Positions 40,337-47,992 of a stretch of DNA of 64,000 nt are shown one piece after another; within the stretch, counting starts at the first letter, position 1, and the number at the start of each line of letters is the position of its first letter. The position numbers were made by a program, and so were the translations under genes. The stretch comes from an uncultured Enterorhabdus sp. (lineage in GTDB: Bacteria; Actinomycetota; Coriobacteriia; Coriobacteriales; Eggerthellaceae): contig CANSQM010000001.1 of the NCBI GenBank assembly GCA_947649205.1, positions 1 to 64,000 on the forward strand, written 5' to 3'. Under the pieces are notes generated by a model. It saw nothing but the letters and a program-made list of their open reading frames with translations, made no database searches and was not told the DNA's origin.

Positions 40337-40371
40337 AGGGGCGCGTACCAGTTCCGGTGCGCGCCCCTTTT
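40337..40371. terminator. Bidirectional terminator hairpin, copy 1 of a covarying pair
   Basis: A 13-bp stem AGGGGCGCGTACC/GGTGCGCGCCCCT with loop AGTTCC, followed by TTT, between convergent genes. It has the same length and loop pattern as the hairpin at 44075-44110, with compensatory changes in the stem. Confidence 0.85.
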
Positions 40372-41664
40372 CTATGGTCGTCCCTCCTCGCCGGCGGTGC
40401 TGCGGAACAGGGCAAGGGTGCGGGGGCCGGCGCAGAACACGTGGGGCTCGTTGGCGCAATCGGGGCGCTCGCAGCGGGCGTAGCCCTGGCGCACGAGGCC
40501 CATGAGGTCGGTGCGGGCGCTCGAGTAGGACACCTCGTGCTCGGCGGAAACCTCCTCGATGGTCGTGGCGTGGAAGGGGTTCTCGGCCATGGCGGCAACG
40601 ATGGCCTTCTGGCGCCCGTTCAGGAACGCCGCCCCGGCGATGCGCTCGCGCACTCGGGCCAGGCTCCGTTCGGTGCCCGCGATTCTCTGCCGCAGCTGGC
40701 GCAGCTCGTTGGCGAACACGAGGAGGTTGTAGTGGGTGAACTCCGTCGCGTCGAAGCCCTCGCCGCAGTCCCGGGGCGCGAGCGCACCATCGTAGTCGGG
40801 GAGTCCCAGGCCGTAGCTGCCCTGCTGCCAGGCGACGATGGCGGCCAGGGTGGAGGCGCAGGCGAGCAGCCCCAGGTGGTGCTTCTCGAGAAAGGCCCGG
40901 CGCAGCAGCAGGGCCGTGGCGGCGTTGCCCGCGGCGTAGGGGGTGAGCGAGATCAGGAAGTAGCGGGCCTGGAGCTCGGCGACGATGGGGTTGAGCGCGG
41001 GGTCGTTGAGGATATCGCAGATGGTGCCCTTGGTGTTCTGGGGCGTGTAGTAGTCCAGGTTGAGGTACTGCTCGCGGTTCCGCTCGATGGCGGCGAGCAC
41101 GGGGCCCTGTTGCCCTGAACCCGGCGGCGGCGTCTCGAAGATGCCGTTGATTCGATCGAGGTCGGCGGGCGTTATGGGCCCGGGTCCGAGGGGTTCCACG
41201 GAGAAGAAGGCATCGATGAGCTGGAAGAGGGCCGCATCGGCGGGGTTGCGCGGCGCGCTGCGCGTGAGGTAGGCGTTGAGGCTGGCGCGCCCTTCGGGCC
41301 CATAGCCGTCGATGGCCAGGGCTGCGGCGAACTCATCGATCATGAGGGCGGCCTTGCGCGAGAGGGGCAATGCGCTCAAGGTGCGGTGCTCGGTGGTCTG
41401 CGAGCTGCCCTGGGTCTTGAGGAGAGCCAGGGCCCGTTCCATATCGTGGGGCGGCGCGATCCAGGCCGATATGCCGTCGGAAGTGGGCACGTAGGGGCGG
41501 AAGGGCAGCGTGAAGCCGCCGTGGCGGCGCAGGGCCGTGATGAGCTTCCAGACCGCCTCCTTGGTGGCGCCGGCGGGCAGCACGAAGTTGTCGAGGCCCT
41601 CCCAGCTCAGGTACGACTGATTGGCCGCTTCCCAGAGTGCGCGGAATTCCCTCGTGAGAACCAC
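40372..41664 (-). CDS. Fic-like domain protein with degenerate motif and C-terminal winged helix
   Basis: 430 residues. The segment RYFLISLTPYAAGNAATALLLRRAFLEKHHLGLLAC lines up with the Fic active-site region (HPFxDGNGRxxR), but the catalytic His, Asp and Arg are replaced, so AMP transfer is unlikely. The C-terminus has a winged-helix region (FLNGRQKAIVAAMAENPFHATTIEEVSAEHEVSYSSARTDLMGLVRQGYARCER) and ends with a CxxC-like C-x4-C-x6-C cluster. Fic-HTH proteins with dead active sites often act as regulators. It is divergent from the cytochrome operon and may control it (inference). Confidence 0.6.
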   Translation of the reverse strand: MVLTREFRALWEAANQSYLSWEGLDNFVLPAGATKEAVWKLITALRRHGGFTLPFRPYVPTSDGISAWIAPPHDMERALALLKTQGSSQTTEHRTLSALPLSRKAALMIDEFAAALAIDGYGPEGRASLNAYLTRSAPRNPADAALFQLIDAFFSVEPLGPGPITPADLDRINGIFETPPPGSGQQGPVLAAIERNREQYLNLDYYTPQNTKGTICDILNDPALNPIVAELQARYFLISLTPYAAGNAATALLLRRAFLEKHHLGLLACASTLAAIVAWQQGSYGLGLPDYDGALAPRDCGEGFDATEFTHYNLLVFANELRQLRQRIAGTERSLARVRERIAGAAFLNGRQKAIVAAMAENPFHATTIEEVSAEHEVSYSSARTDLMGLVRQGYARCERPDCANEPHVFCAGPRTLALFRSTAGEEGRP

Positions 41665-41789
41665 CGATGTCGACTTCCCCGCGTCTATGACGCCCTCCCT
41701 TTCCGAAGTCGGGCGCGAAGAGCCACGCGCCTTTCGAGCAGTTCCATTGTATGAATCGGGTGCCCGTGCGCAGGGCGCCCAGCCCCCGT

Positions 41790-41804
41790 TCTCAAAAGTT
41801 GAGA
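41790..41804 (+). promoter_or_regulatory. Palindromic operator candidate before the cytochrome operon
   Basis: TCTCAA-AAG-TTGAGA, a perfect 6-bp inverted repeat with a 3-nt spacer, lies 5 nt upstream of the -35 box. The position suits an activator or repressor site. Confidence 0.6.
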
Positions 41805-41809
41805 GCCCG

Positions 41810-41839
41810 TTGACGGTGCGATTCCCCCTTGGCTATAAC
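41810..41839 (+). promoter_or_regulatory. Sigma-70-type promoter of the cytochrome-flavoprotein operon
   Basis: TTGACG (41810-41815) and TATAAC (41834-41839) are separated by 18 nt and lie 55 nt before the cytochrome start. Confidence 0.75.
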
Positions 41840-41893
41840 AACGGTGCACGCCGATGGGGCGTGGACGAGCGAGGATGCGAAAGGAGGGGAGAG

Positions 41894-42580
41894 ATGGGAA
41901 ACGAGAGCGAAGGACGCCGAGCGGAAGGCCTTGGCCTCACCGGAGCCGCTGCCGGGAACCCGACGACCGCCGGGACGCCGCGCCGTGGGATGCGGAGACT
42001 GCTCGCGCTGATCGTGGCCGGCGCCGTGGCGGGATGCCTGCTGGCGGCCGGCTGCGCACCGCAGCCGCGCAGCGCGCAGCCGGCGGCCGAGAGCGAGGCC
42101 GAAGAGGCAGCGCAACCGGCCGCGTTCACCTGGAGTGCGGATGCCGATTGCGCCATGTGCCACGACAAGGAAGCGGCGAGCCAGCAGGATGCGGCCTGCG
42201 GGGCGGCGCAGCACGGCGACGTGGCCTGCGTCACCTGCCACAGCGACGAGGCCGGGCTCGCGACGGCCCATGAGGGCGCCGCAGCCGATGGCAAGGGCGC
42301 GACGGCCCTCGTGCAGACGGCGGTGGCCGAGGAGGTGTGCGCGGGCTGCCACGACGTTGCCGCCTTGGCCGAGGCCACGGCCGATTCAACGGTGCTCACC
42401 GACAGCGAGGGCACCGTGGTGAACCCGCACGCCATTCCCGAGAACGGCGATCACGAGGCCACCGAGTGCACGAGCTGCCACAAGATGCACTCGAGCACCG
42501 GCGTGGAGAAGACGGCCACGCGCTACTGCAAGTCGTGTCATCACACCGACGTGTACCAGTGCAACACCTGCCACGCCTAG
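41894..42580 (+). CDS. Six-haem c-type cytochrome lipoprotein
   Basis: 228 residues with six CxxCH sites: CAMCH, CVTCH, CAGCH, CTSCH, CKSCH and CNTCH. A signal segment (LLALIVAGAVAGCLLAAGC) ends in a lipobox-type LAAGC, so the mature protein is probably a lipid-anchored extracellular electron carrier. ATG 41894 has AAGGAGGGG upstream; ATG 41990 would start nearer the signal helix. The flavoprotein gene follows by 83 nt, so electrons probably pass from this cytochrome to that enzyme, as in Cgr1-Cgr2-like pairs known in Eggerthella lenta. Confidence 0.88.
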   Translation: MGNESEGRRAEGLGLTGAAAGNPTTAGTPRRGMRRLLALIVAGAVAGCLLAAGCAPQPRSAQPAAESEAEEAAQPAAFTWSADADCAMCHDKEAASQQDAACGAAQHGDVACVTCHSDEAGLATAHEGAAADGKGATALVQTAVAEEVCAGCHDVAALAEATADSTVLTDSEGTVVNPHAIPENGDHEATECTSCHKMHSSTGVEKTATRYCKSCHHTDVYQCNTCHA

Positions 42581-42663
42581 GGCGGGCGGGAGCCATGCCC
42601 GGCGAAGGGGAGCGGCCAGAGCCGGCCCCTGAGGGCGACCATCAAGGAAAAGGAGTGGGAATC

Positions 42664-43986
42664 ATGGAGAAGAAACTAACGCGCCGCAGCTTTTTGGCTG
42701 GTGCCGGCGTCATGGGAGCGGCCATGGGCTTCGGCCTGGTCGGCTGCGCTTCCGGCGGCAGCGAGGCCCCGGCGGCCGACGATGCCCTGTCGACGACGGG
42801 CGGCGAGGGCGGCAATGCCGTCGAGTGGGCCCGCGAGGCCGACGTCGTGGTGCTCGGCTACGGCGCTGCCGGTGCCGCCTGCGCCATCGAGGCCGCCGAC
42901 AACGGTGCTTCGGTGCTCATCGTCGAGAAGGAATCGCTGCCTGGCGGCTCCATGGCTCGCTGCGGCGGCGCCATCATGGGCGCGGGCACCCGGGTGCAGA
43001 AGGAGCTCGGCTACGAGGACGGCCCGGAGGACATGTACCAGTGGGTCATGACCTGCACCGATGGGGCCTGCCCCGACTACATCGCCCGCACCTATGCCGA
43101 CCGCTGCGGCGCGAACGTGGACTGGCTGGAGGACCTCAGCAAGGAGCATACCGATCAGCAGCTGTTCGAGTACGCCCGCGCAGTAGGCGGCCAGGGCGCT
43201 ACGAGCGGCTCCTCGGGCGGCGCCGGCTGCCTCGATGCGACGGGCTGCGAGTACGAGAAGTTCGGCTTCTCGAAGGAGACGGCCGCGCCGCGCACTCACT
43301 GGGCCACGGCCATGCCCGACAACACGGCGAACTCGGGCCCCGAGCTGTTCCTGCCTCTCTACGAGGCCATCAACGCGCGGGCCGAGCAGATCGAATCGCT
43401 GTTCGACACGAAGTTCATGCGCTTCGTCCAGGATGAAACGGGCGCGGTCATCGGCGTCGAGGTCGAGGGAGCCAACGGCACCGAGCGCATCAAGGCCAAT
43501 AAGGGCGTCATGCTGGCCACGGGCGGTTTCTGTGCGAGCGAGGAGATGCAGCAGAAGTTCGTGCCTGAGGCCGTGGGCAAGAAGTGCTACATGTCCGATG
43601 CCTGCCAGGGCGAGGGCATCCTGGCGGCCATGGCCATCGGCGCCGACCTGGCCCAGATGTCCTATTACTATCCCATCGCCAAGGCCCAGCAGTACCACTA
43701 CAACGTGCAGTACAACGACGTGTTCTACCACTGGGACATGGACGACGAGGGCTACATGGAAGTGCCCGAGGACAACATGGCCGAGACCCATGGCGGAGTG
43801 GTCATCAACGATAAGGCCCAGGTGCTCGACGTATGGGGCGAGGTCATTCCCGGCCTGTACGCCTCCGGCAACGACGTGGGAACGAACATCTTCGGCAAGC
43901 CCGGCAACTATCCCGGCTGTGGCTGCTACGTGTCCTTCGCCGTGTGCTTCGGCCGCATCGCCGGCGCCGAGATGGCCGCTGCCTAA
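42664..43986 (+). CDS. Tat-exported FAD-dependent reductase, fumarate reductase flavoprotein family (2)
   Basis: 440 residues. Twin-arginine signal TRRSFLAG (Arg7-Arg8) with lipobox-type LVGC (Cys28). FAD-binding DVVVLGYGAAGAACA (about 60-74) followed by VEKESLPGGSMARCGGAIM, and the C-terminal GLYASGNDVGTNIFG...GRIAGAE segment. It is shorter than flavoproteins 1 and 3. Partner of the six-haem cytochrome in one operon. The substrate cannot be predicted; similarity to Cgr2-like reductases does not imply drug metabolism. Confidence 0.88.
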   Translation: MEKKLTRRSFLAGAGVMGAAMGFGLVGCASGGSEAPAADDALSTTGGEGGNAVEWAREADVVVLGYGAAGAACAIEAADNGASVLIVEKESLPGGSMARCGGAIMGAGTRVQKELGYEDGPEDMYQWVMTCTDGACPDYIARTYADRCGANVDWLEDLSKEHTDQQLFEYARAVGGQGATSGSSGGAGCLDATGCEYEKFGFSKETAAPRTHWATAMPDNTANSGPELFLPLYEAINARAEQIESLFDTKFMRFVQDETGAVIGVEVEGANGTERIKANKGVMLATGGFCASEEMQQKFVPEAVGKKCYMSDACQGEGILAAMAIGADLAQMSYYYPIAKAQQYHYNVQYNDVFYHWDMDDEGYMEVPEDNMAETHGGVVINDKAQVLDVWGEVIPGLYASGNDVGTNIFGKPGNYPGCGCYVSFAVCFGRIAGAEMAAA

Positions 43987-44074
43987 GCGCTTCGCAGCGC
44001 GCGATACTTCCTGCGCCCCTCCGGTCGCGGCCCCTTCCCTCCCATGACCGCTGCCTGAGGTCGGCGAAATCAGC

Positions 44075-44110
44075 GGGACGTGCGCCAGTTTTGGTGCACG
44101 TCCCCTTTCT
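44075..44110 (+). terminator. Terminator hairpin after flavoprotein 2, copy 2 of a covarying pair
   Basis: A 13-bp stem GGGACGTGCGCCA/TGGTGCACGTCCC (one G-T pair) followed by CTTTCT. It shares architecture with 40337-40371 and overlaps the hisS -35 box. Confidence 0.8.
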
Positions 44111-44120
44111 GCGTTACAAT
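44091..44120 (+). promoter_or_regulatory. Probable hisS promoter
   Basis: TTGGTG (44091-44096) and TACAAT (44115-44120) with an 18-nt spacer. The -35 box lies inside the 3' arm of the upstream terminator. Confidence 0.65.
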
Positions 44121-44177
44121 ACCCGAAGTTTACGCTCGCGGGCGCACCGGCCGCCCGCCCATCACGAAGGAAGTGCC

Positions 44178-45494
44178 ATGGCCATTAACGCTCCCGAGGG
44201 AACCCGCGATCTTCTGCCCGATGAGGCGCTGTTCTGGAACCAGTTCAAGCAGACGGCCGCCGAGGTATTCGGCGCCTACGGCTACCTGCCCATCGACACG
44301 CCCCTCATGGAGCAGACCGAGCTCTTCGTCCGCGGCATCGGCGAGGCGACTGACGTGGTGTCCAAGGAGATGTTCACGGCCATTTCCGGCGAGAATTTGC
44401 GCCGCTGGGTGGAGGAGGGGAAGGCCCCGAAGGCGAAAAGCCTCCTGTCGCTGCGCCCCGAGGGCACGGCTGGCGTGGTGCGCGCCGTGGTGCAGCACGA
44501 CTTGGTGCCTCAGGGGGCGGCACCCGCGAAGCTCATGTACGCGGGCCCGATGTTTCGTGCCGAGCGCCCGCAGAAGGGTCGCCAGCGCCAGTTCAACCAG
44601 GTGGGTGTGGAGTGCCTGGGGGCCGAGGAGCCCACGATCGACGCCGAGGCCATCATCATGCTCATGCGCTTCTATGAGAAGGTGGGCATTCCGGCCGATG
44701 CCATGCGCCTGCTGCTGAACTCCATGGGCTGCGAGGCGTGCCGTCCGGCCTACCGCGACCAGGTGAAGGCCTATATGGACGAGCACGCCGGCGAGCTCTG
44801 CGAGACCTGCCTGACTCGCGCCGAGGTGAACCCGCTGCGCGCCTTCGACTGCAAGAACCCCGATTGCGCGGCTGTGATGGCCGACGCGCCGAAGATCACC
44901 GATCACCTCTGCGACGACTGCCGCGAGCACTACGCTGCCGTGAAGGAACTGCTCGACGGCGCCGGCGTGGCCTACGAGGAGGACTACAAGCTCGTGCGCG
45001 GGCTCGATTACTACACTCGCACGGTGTTCGAGGTGCAGGTGGATAATGGCATGGGCGCCCAGAACGCCATCGGCGGCGGCGGGCGCTACGACAAGCTGGC
45101 CGAGGAAGTGGGCGGACGAGCCACCCCGGGCCTCGGCTTCGCCCTCGGCTTCGAGCGCTGCGTGCTGGCCCTGGAGGCGGCTGGCGTGGCATTCCCGAAG
45201 GCCCAGCGCTGCGACCTGTTCGTGGCCTGTGTGGACGATTCCGTGCGGGCCCGGGCCTTCGCGCTTGTGCAGGAGTGCCGCGACGGCGGTTTTATTACCG
45301 AGATGGATCACCAGAAGCGCAGCCTGAAGAGCCAGTTCAAGCTGGCCGACAAGCTCGGGGCGGCCCGGGTGGCCGTGCTCGGCCCCGACGAGCTGGCCGC
45401 AGGCGAGGTCACCCTGCGCGACATGGGCACCCACACCGAGGTCAAGGTGCGCCTGGAAGAAGTCGTCGGCGAGCTGGGCCGCGCGATTCTGTAG
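44178..45494 (+). CDS. hisS: Histidyl-tRNA synthetase
   Basis: A 438-residue class II synthetase. Motif 2 region (LMYAGPMFRAERPQKGRQRQFNQVGVE), the HisA signature LVRGLDYYTRTVFEV, motif 3 (GLGFALGFER) and a C-terminal anticodon-binding domain (CDLFVACVDD...) are all present. GAAGGAAG precedes ATG 44178. A cysteine-bearing insert (CEACRPAYRDQ...CETCLTRAEVNPLRAFDCKNPDC) looks like a zinc-binding element seen in some bacterial HisS. Confidence 0.96.
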   Translation: MAINAPEGTRDLLPDEALFWNQFKQTAAEVFGAYGYLPIDTPLMEQTELFVRGIGEATDVVSKEMFTAISGENLRRWVEEGKAPKAKSLLSLRPEGTAGVVRAVVQHDLVPQGAAPAKLMYAGPMFRAERPQKGRQRQFNQVGVECLGAEEPTIDAEAIIMLMRFYEKVGIPADAMRLLLNSMGCEACRPAYRDQVKAYMDEHAGELCETCLTRAEVNPLRAFDCKNPDCAAVMADAPKITDHLCDDCREHYAAVKELLDGAGVAYEEDYKLVRGLDYYTRTVFEVQVDNGMGAQNAIGGGGRYDKLAEEVGGRATPGLGFALGFERCVLALEAAGVAFPKAQRCDLFVACVDDSVRARAFALVQECRDGGFITEMDHQKRSLKSQFKLADKLGAARVAVLGPDELAAGEVTLRDMGTHTEVKVRLEEVVGELGRAIL

Positions 45495-45561
45495 CGGCTC
45501 GCTCGACGCAGTTCAATACGCGAGAACGTCGAAGGACGAACTACCTCCGCCTTCTCCTTTC

Positions 45562-45607
45562 TTGACGGGCAAGTATACTTGCAAGTATACTTGGATTGCA
45601 AGTATAG
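45562..45607 (+). promoter_or_regulatory. vapBC promoter with overlapping tandem palindromes
   Basis: TTGACG (45562-45567) and TATACT (45586-45591) are spaced by 18 nt. Two perfect palindromes CAAGTATACTTG lie head to tail at 45570-45581 and 45582-45593, and a half site CAAGTATAG at 45599-45607. They cover the spacer, -10 box and transcription start, so a bound antitoxin would block polymerase. Confidence 0.85.
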
Positions 45608-45619
45608 AGGAGGTGCGCT

Positions 45620-45853
45620 ATGCCGCAGTTGTCTTTGTATCTGGATGAGCCCACGATGAAAATGCTGCGCGAGAAGTCGTCGCGAGCGCATCAGTCGATG
45701 TCGAGATATGTGACGGGGCTCATTCGCGAAAGCGGGGAAGGACGGGGCTGGCCGGCGGGTTACTGGGACAACGTCTACGGTTGCCTGAAGGACCCGACGT
45801 TCGTCGCTCCCGAGGAAGAGGGAGACCTCGACGAGATCGCTCTGTTCGCTTAG
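45620..45853 (+). CDS. vapB: Ribbon-helix-helix antitoxin of a VapBC pair
   Basis: 77 residues. The N-terminus (QLSLYLDEPTMKMLREKSSRAHQSMSRYVTGLIRE) is a ribbon-helix-helix DNA-binding domain, and the acidic C-terminus would wrap the toxin. AGGAGGTG precedes ATG 45620. Together with the PIN toxin gene 9 nt downstream it forms a toxin-antitoxin operon that is probably autorepressed through the CAAGTATACTTG palindromes. Confidence 0.82.
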   Translation: MPQLSLYLDEPTMKMLREKSSRAHQSMSRYVTGLIRESGEGRGWPAGYWDNVYGCLKDPTFVAPEEEGDLDEIALFA

Positions 45854-45862
45854 GAGGTCGCC

Positions 45863-46270
45863 GTGTACTTCTTCGATTCCGATGTGTGCATCGAGATTAT
45901 GCGAGGGCATCTGCCGCGGGCCCAGGAGATCATGCGGAGAAGCTCGCCGGATTTGTTCGGCGTGCCGGCCATTGTCGAGGCCGAGTTGCTGTACGGTGCC
46001 GAGAACAGCAGCAATCCCGAGGAGGGGCGCTATTTCGTGGAGAGCCTCCTGTCACCGTTGCGCATTATCCCCTTCGATTCCCGATGCGCTGCCTGCTACG
46101 CCCGAATCCGGGCCGATCTGAAGCAGCAGGGCTGCATGATAGGGCCGAACGATCTGCTGATTGCCGCGACAGCGCTCGCCCACGGCGCGACGCTCGTGTC
46201 GAACAACGTGAGAGAGTTCAGTCGCGTTGAGGGATTGCTCCTGGAGTCGTGGGCGGAGGTCGATTTCTAG
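45863..46270 (+). CDS. vapC: VapC-type PIN-domain toxin
   Basis: A 135-residue PIN ribonuclease fold: FDSDVCIEIMRG with acidic Asp5/Asp7, the second acid in VEAELLYGAE (Glu39/Glu41), the third in PNDLLIAATALAHG (Asp97), and LVSNNVREFSRVEGL in place of the last acidic motif. VapC toxins cleave tRNA or rRNA. GTG 45863 has AGGAGGT upstream. Confidence 0.88.
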   Translation: MYFFDSDVCIEIMRGHLPRAQEIMRRSSPDLFGVPAIVEAELLYGAENSSNPEEGRYFVESLLSPLRIIPFDSRCAACYARIRADLKQQGCMIGPNDLLIAATALAHGATLVSNNVREFSRVEGLLLESWAEVDF

Positions 46271-46293
46271 GAGGAAATTCGTAGCAGTTGGTT

Positions 46294-46408
46294 CCTCGAG
46301 AGCTTAGCCGAAACAGTCTCGAGAATTTAGTAGAATCATCCTCGAGAATTTAGTAGAATCATCCTCGAAAATTCAGTTGAAACTGCCTCGAAAATTTTGT
46401 GCGCAGTG
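46294..46408 (+). repeat. Five direct repeats of exactly 23 nt before the second ATPase
   Basis: Units start at 46294, 46317, 46340, 46363 and 46386. Units 2 and 3 are identical except for the first base (YCTCGAGAATTTAGTAGAAT plus CAT); units 1, 4 and 5 are diverged but keep CTCGA and an A/T-rich middle. The array fills the gap between vapC and the ATPase gene and ends 16 nt before its ribosome site. Confidence 0.88.
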
Positions 46409-46437
46409 TAGCACCTGATGATGAGGAGGCCTTTGCC

Positions 46438-47730
46438 ATGACTATCACCCCTGTTGGCTATCGTCCCCGATTGCTCGACTCTGTCCTTGATCGCCGCTTG
46501 GGAACCTTTGCGGCGGTAGAGGTGAAGGGGACGAAGTTCTGCGGAAAGACGTGGACGAGCGAGGCCCATGGGAGAAGCATCGTGCATTTAGACGACGATG
46601 CGGTGCGCTCGATGGCGGAGGTGGACGTCACGCTTGCCTTGGAAGGGGAGCAACCCCACGTCATAGATGAATGGCAAGACCTTCCCAAGGTGTGGGATGC
46701 GGTGCGCCGCAGGGCCGACGAGTCGGGCAATCGTCCCGGCGAGTTCATCCTCACGGGCTCCTCGTCGGTGGACTACTCCTCGGTGTCTCACAGCGGTGCG
46801 GGGCGCATCGCCGAGGTGTTCATGCGGCCGATGAGCCTTGCCGAAAGCGGCGAGTCGGACGGCAGCGTGTCGCTCGCCGATCTTTTCGAGGGGCGCTTCG
46901 ACCAGGGCGCGGCCGTCTCGGATGTGCGCGACCTCGCTCGGTTCATTTGCCGCGGTGGGTGGCCGGCACTAGTGGGGCGTGGCGATACGACGTCGGACCT
47001 AGCAGCACAGTACCTGAACGCCCTGTTCACGGTCAGTGCCGAAAAGGCGGGCATCAACGGACGCGAGGCGCGTCGAGTCGCCGTGTCGCTCGCGCGCAAC
47101 ATGGGCAAGGCGGTGACCTATCGGACGATTTACGAGGACGCTTTCGGGGCGCGGAGCGAAAAGGAGCCCAGCCCAAGCATGTACCAGCAGGTGGTCGCTC
47201 CTTTCCTGCGGTTCTTCGAGCAGCAGTACTTCACCGAGGATCAGGAAGGCTGGGACGCGCCGGTGAAGGCACGCTCTCGGGTGCGCACCAAGCCCAAGCG
47301 GACGTTCGTCGACCCCTCTCTGCCTGCCGCGCTGTTGGGGCTGTCCCCCGAGCGGCTTCTGGCCGACGGCCAGGTTTTCGGCAACCTGTTCGAGGAGCTG
47401 TGCCTGAGGGATCTGCGCGTGTACGCTTCCGCTTTGGGCTGCATTCCCGATCCCACGTTGCGTTACTACGCCGATGCCGACGGGCTTGAGGTCGATGCCG
47501 TGCTGGAATTGCCCGACGGCCGATGGGGGGCGTTCGAGATAAAGCTTTCGGAGGAGAAGGCCGAGCAGGGGGCTGCGGCGCTCCTGCGCCTGCGCGACAA
47601 GATCGCGGCCAATCCGGCGGCTCGCAGCCCCGAGCCGTCGTTTCTCGTGGTGCTGGTGGGGAAGTCCACCTTCCGCCGTCGGCTGCCCTCGGGGGTCATG
47701 GTGGTGCCGATTACCTGCTTGAGACCGTAG
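46438..47730 (+). CDS. AAA ATPase with C-terminal DUF4143 domain (2)
   Basis: 430 residues. Walker A GTKFCGKT (31-38), Walker B HVIDEWQ (Asp77, Glu78), the ILTGSSS sensor, and a C-terminal DUF4143 domain whose last part has the PD-(D/E)XK-like strands GLEVDAVLELPDGRWGAFEIKLS. ATG 46438 has AGGAGG 8 nt upstream. Function unknown. It lies behind a 23-nt repeat array and after vapBC. Unlike the first ATPase its reading frame is intact. Confidence 0.85.
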   Translation: MTITPVGYRPRLLDSVLDRRLGTFAAVEVKGTKFCGKTWTSEAHGRSIVHLDDDAVRSMAEVDVTLALEGEQPHVIDEWQDLPKVWDAVRRRADESGNRPGEFILTGSSSVDYSSVSHSGAGRIAEVFMRPMSLAESGESDGSVSLADLFEGRFDQGAAVSDVRDLARFICRGGWPALVGRGDTTSDLAAQYLNALFTVSAEKAGINGREARRVAVSLARNMGKAVTYRTIYEDAFGARSEKEPSPSMYQQVVAPFLRFFEQQYFTEDQEGWDAPVKARSRVRTKPKRTFVDPSLPAALLGLSPERLLADGQVFGNLFEELCLRDLRVYASALGCIPDPTLRYYADADGLEVDAVLELPDGRWGAFEIKLSEEKAEQGAAALLRLRDKIAANPAARSPEPSFLVVLVGKSTFRRRLPSGVMVVPITCLRP

Positions 47731-47992
47731 AGGGCGTGCAGCATTCGGATTGAGCGCGCGCCGAAGCTCGGTGGCGACTCGGTTTTCGCCCGTTCCGCTC
47801 TTAGGCGAATCTTATGGCCCGTGGTTTTCTTTCGGGTATTTGACGGGTTGGGCGCGGGTGCGGGGGCTTCCTGTATAGTGTCACGAAACCTATGGCGGGG
47901 CGGGAAGTCGCCCCCGGGAAATGAAAGGGGCTGCTGGCTTGGGCGCGGCGAGGGGCCGCGCGGCGGGTAGCCGTTTGGAGAGGATGATTTTA
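47731..47992 (+). other. Intergenic region before the large membrane protein
   Basis: No gene is seen. TTGACG lies at 47840-47845 and TATAGT at 47874-47879, but 28 nt apart, too far for one promoter; TATAGT may act with another upstream element. Confidence 0.35.
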
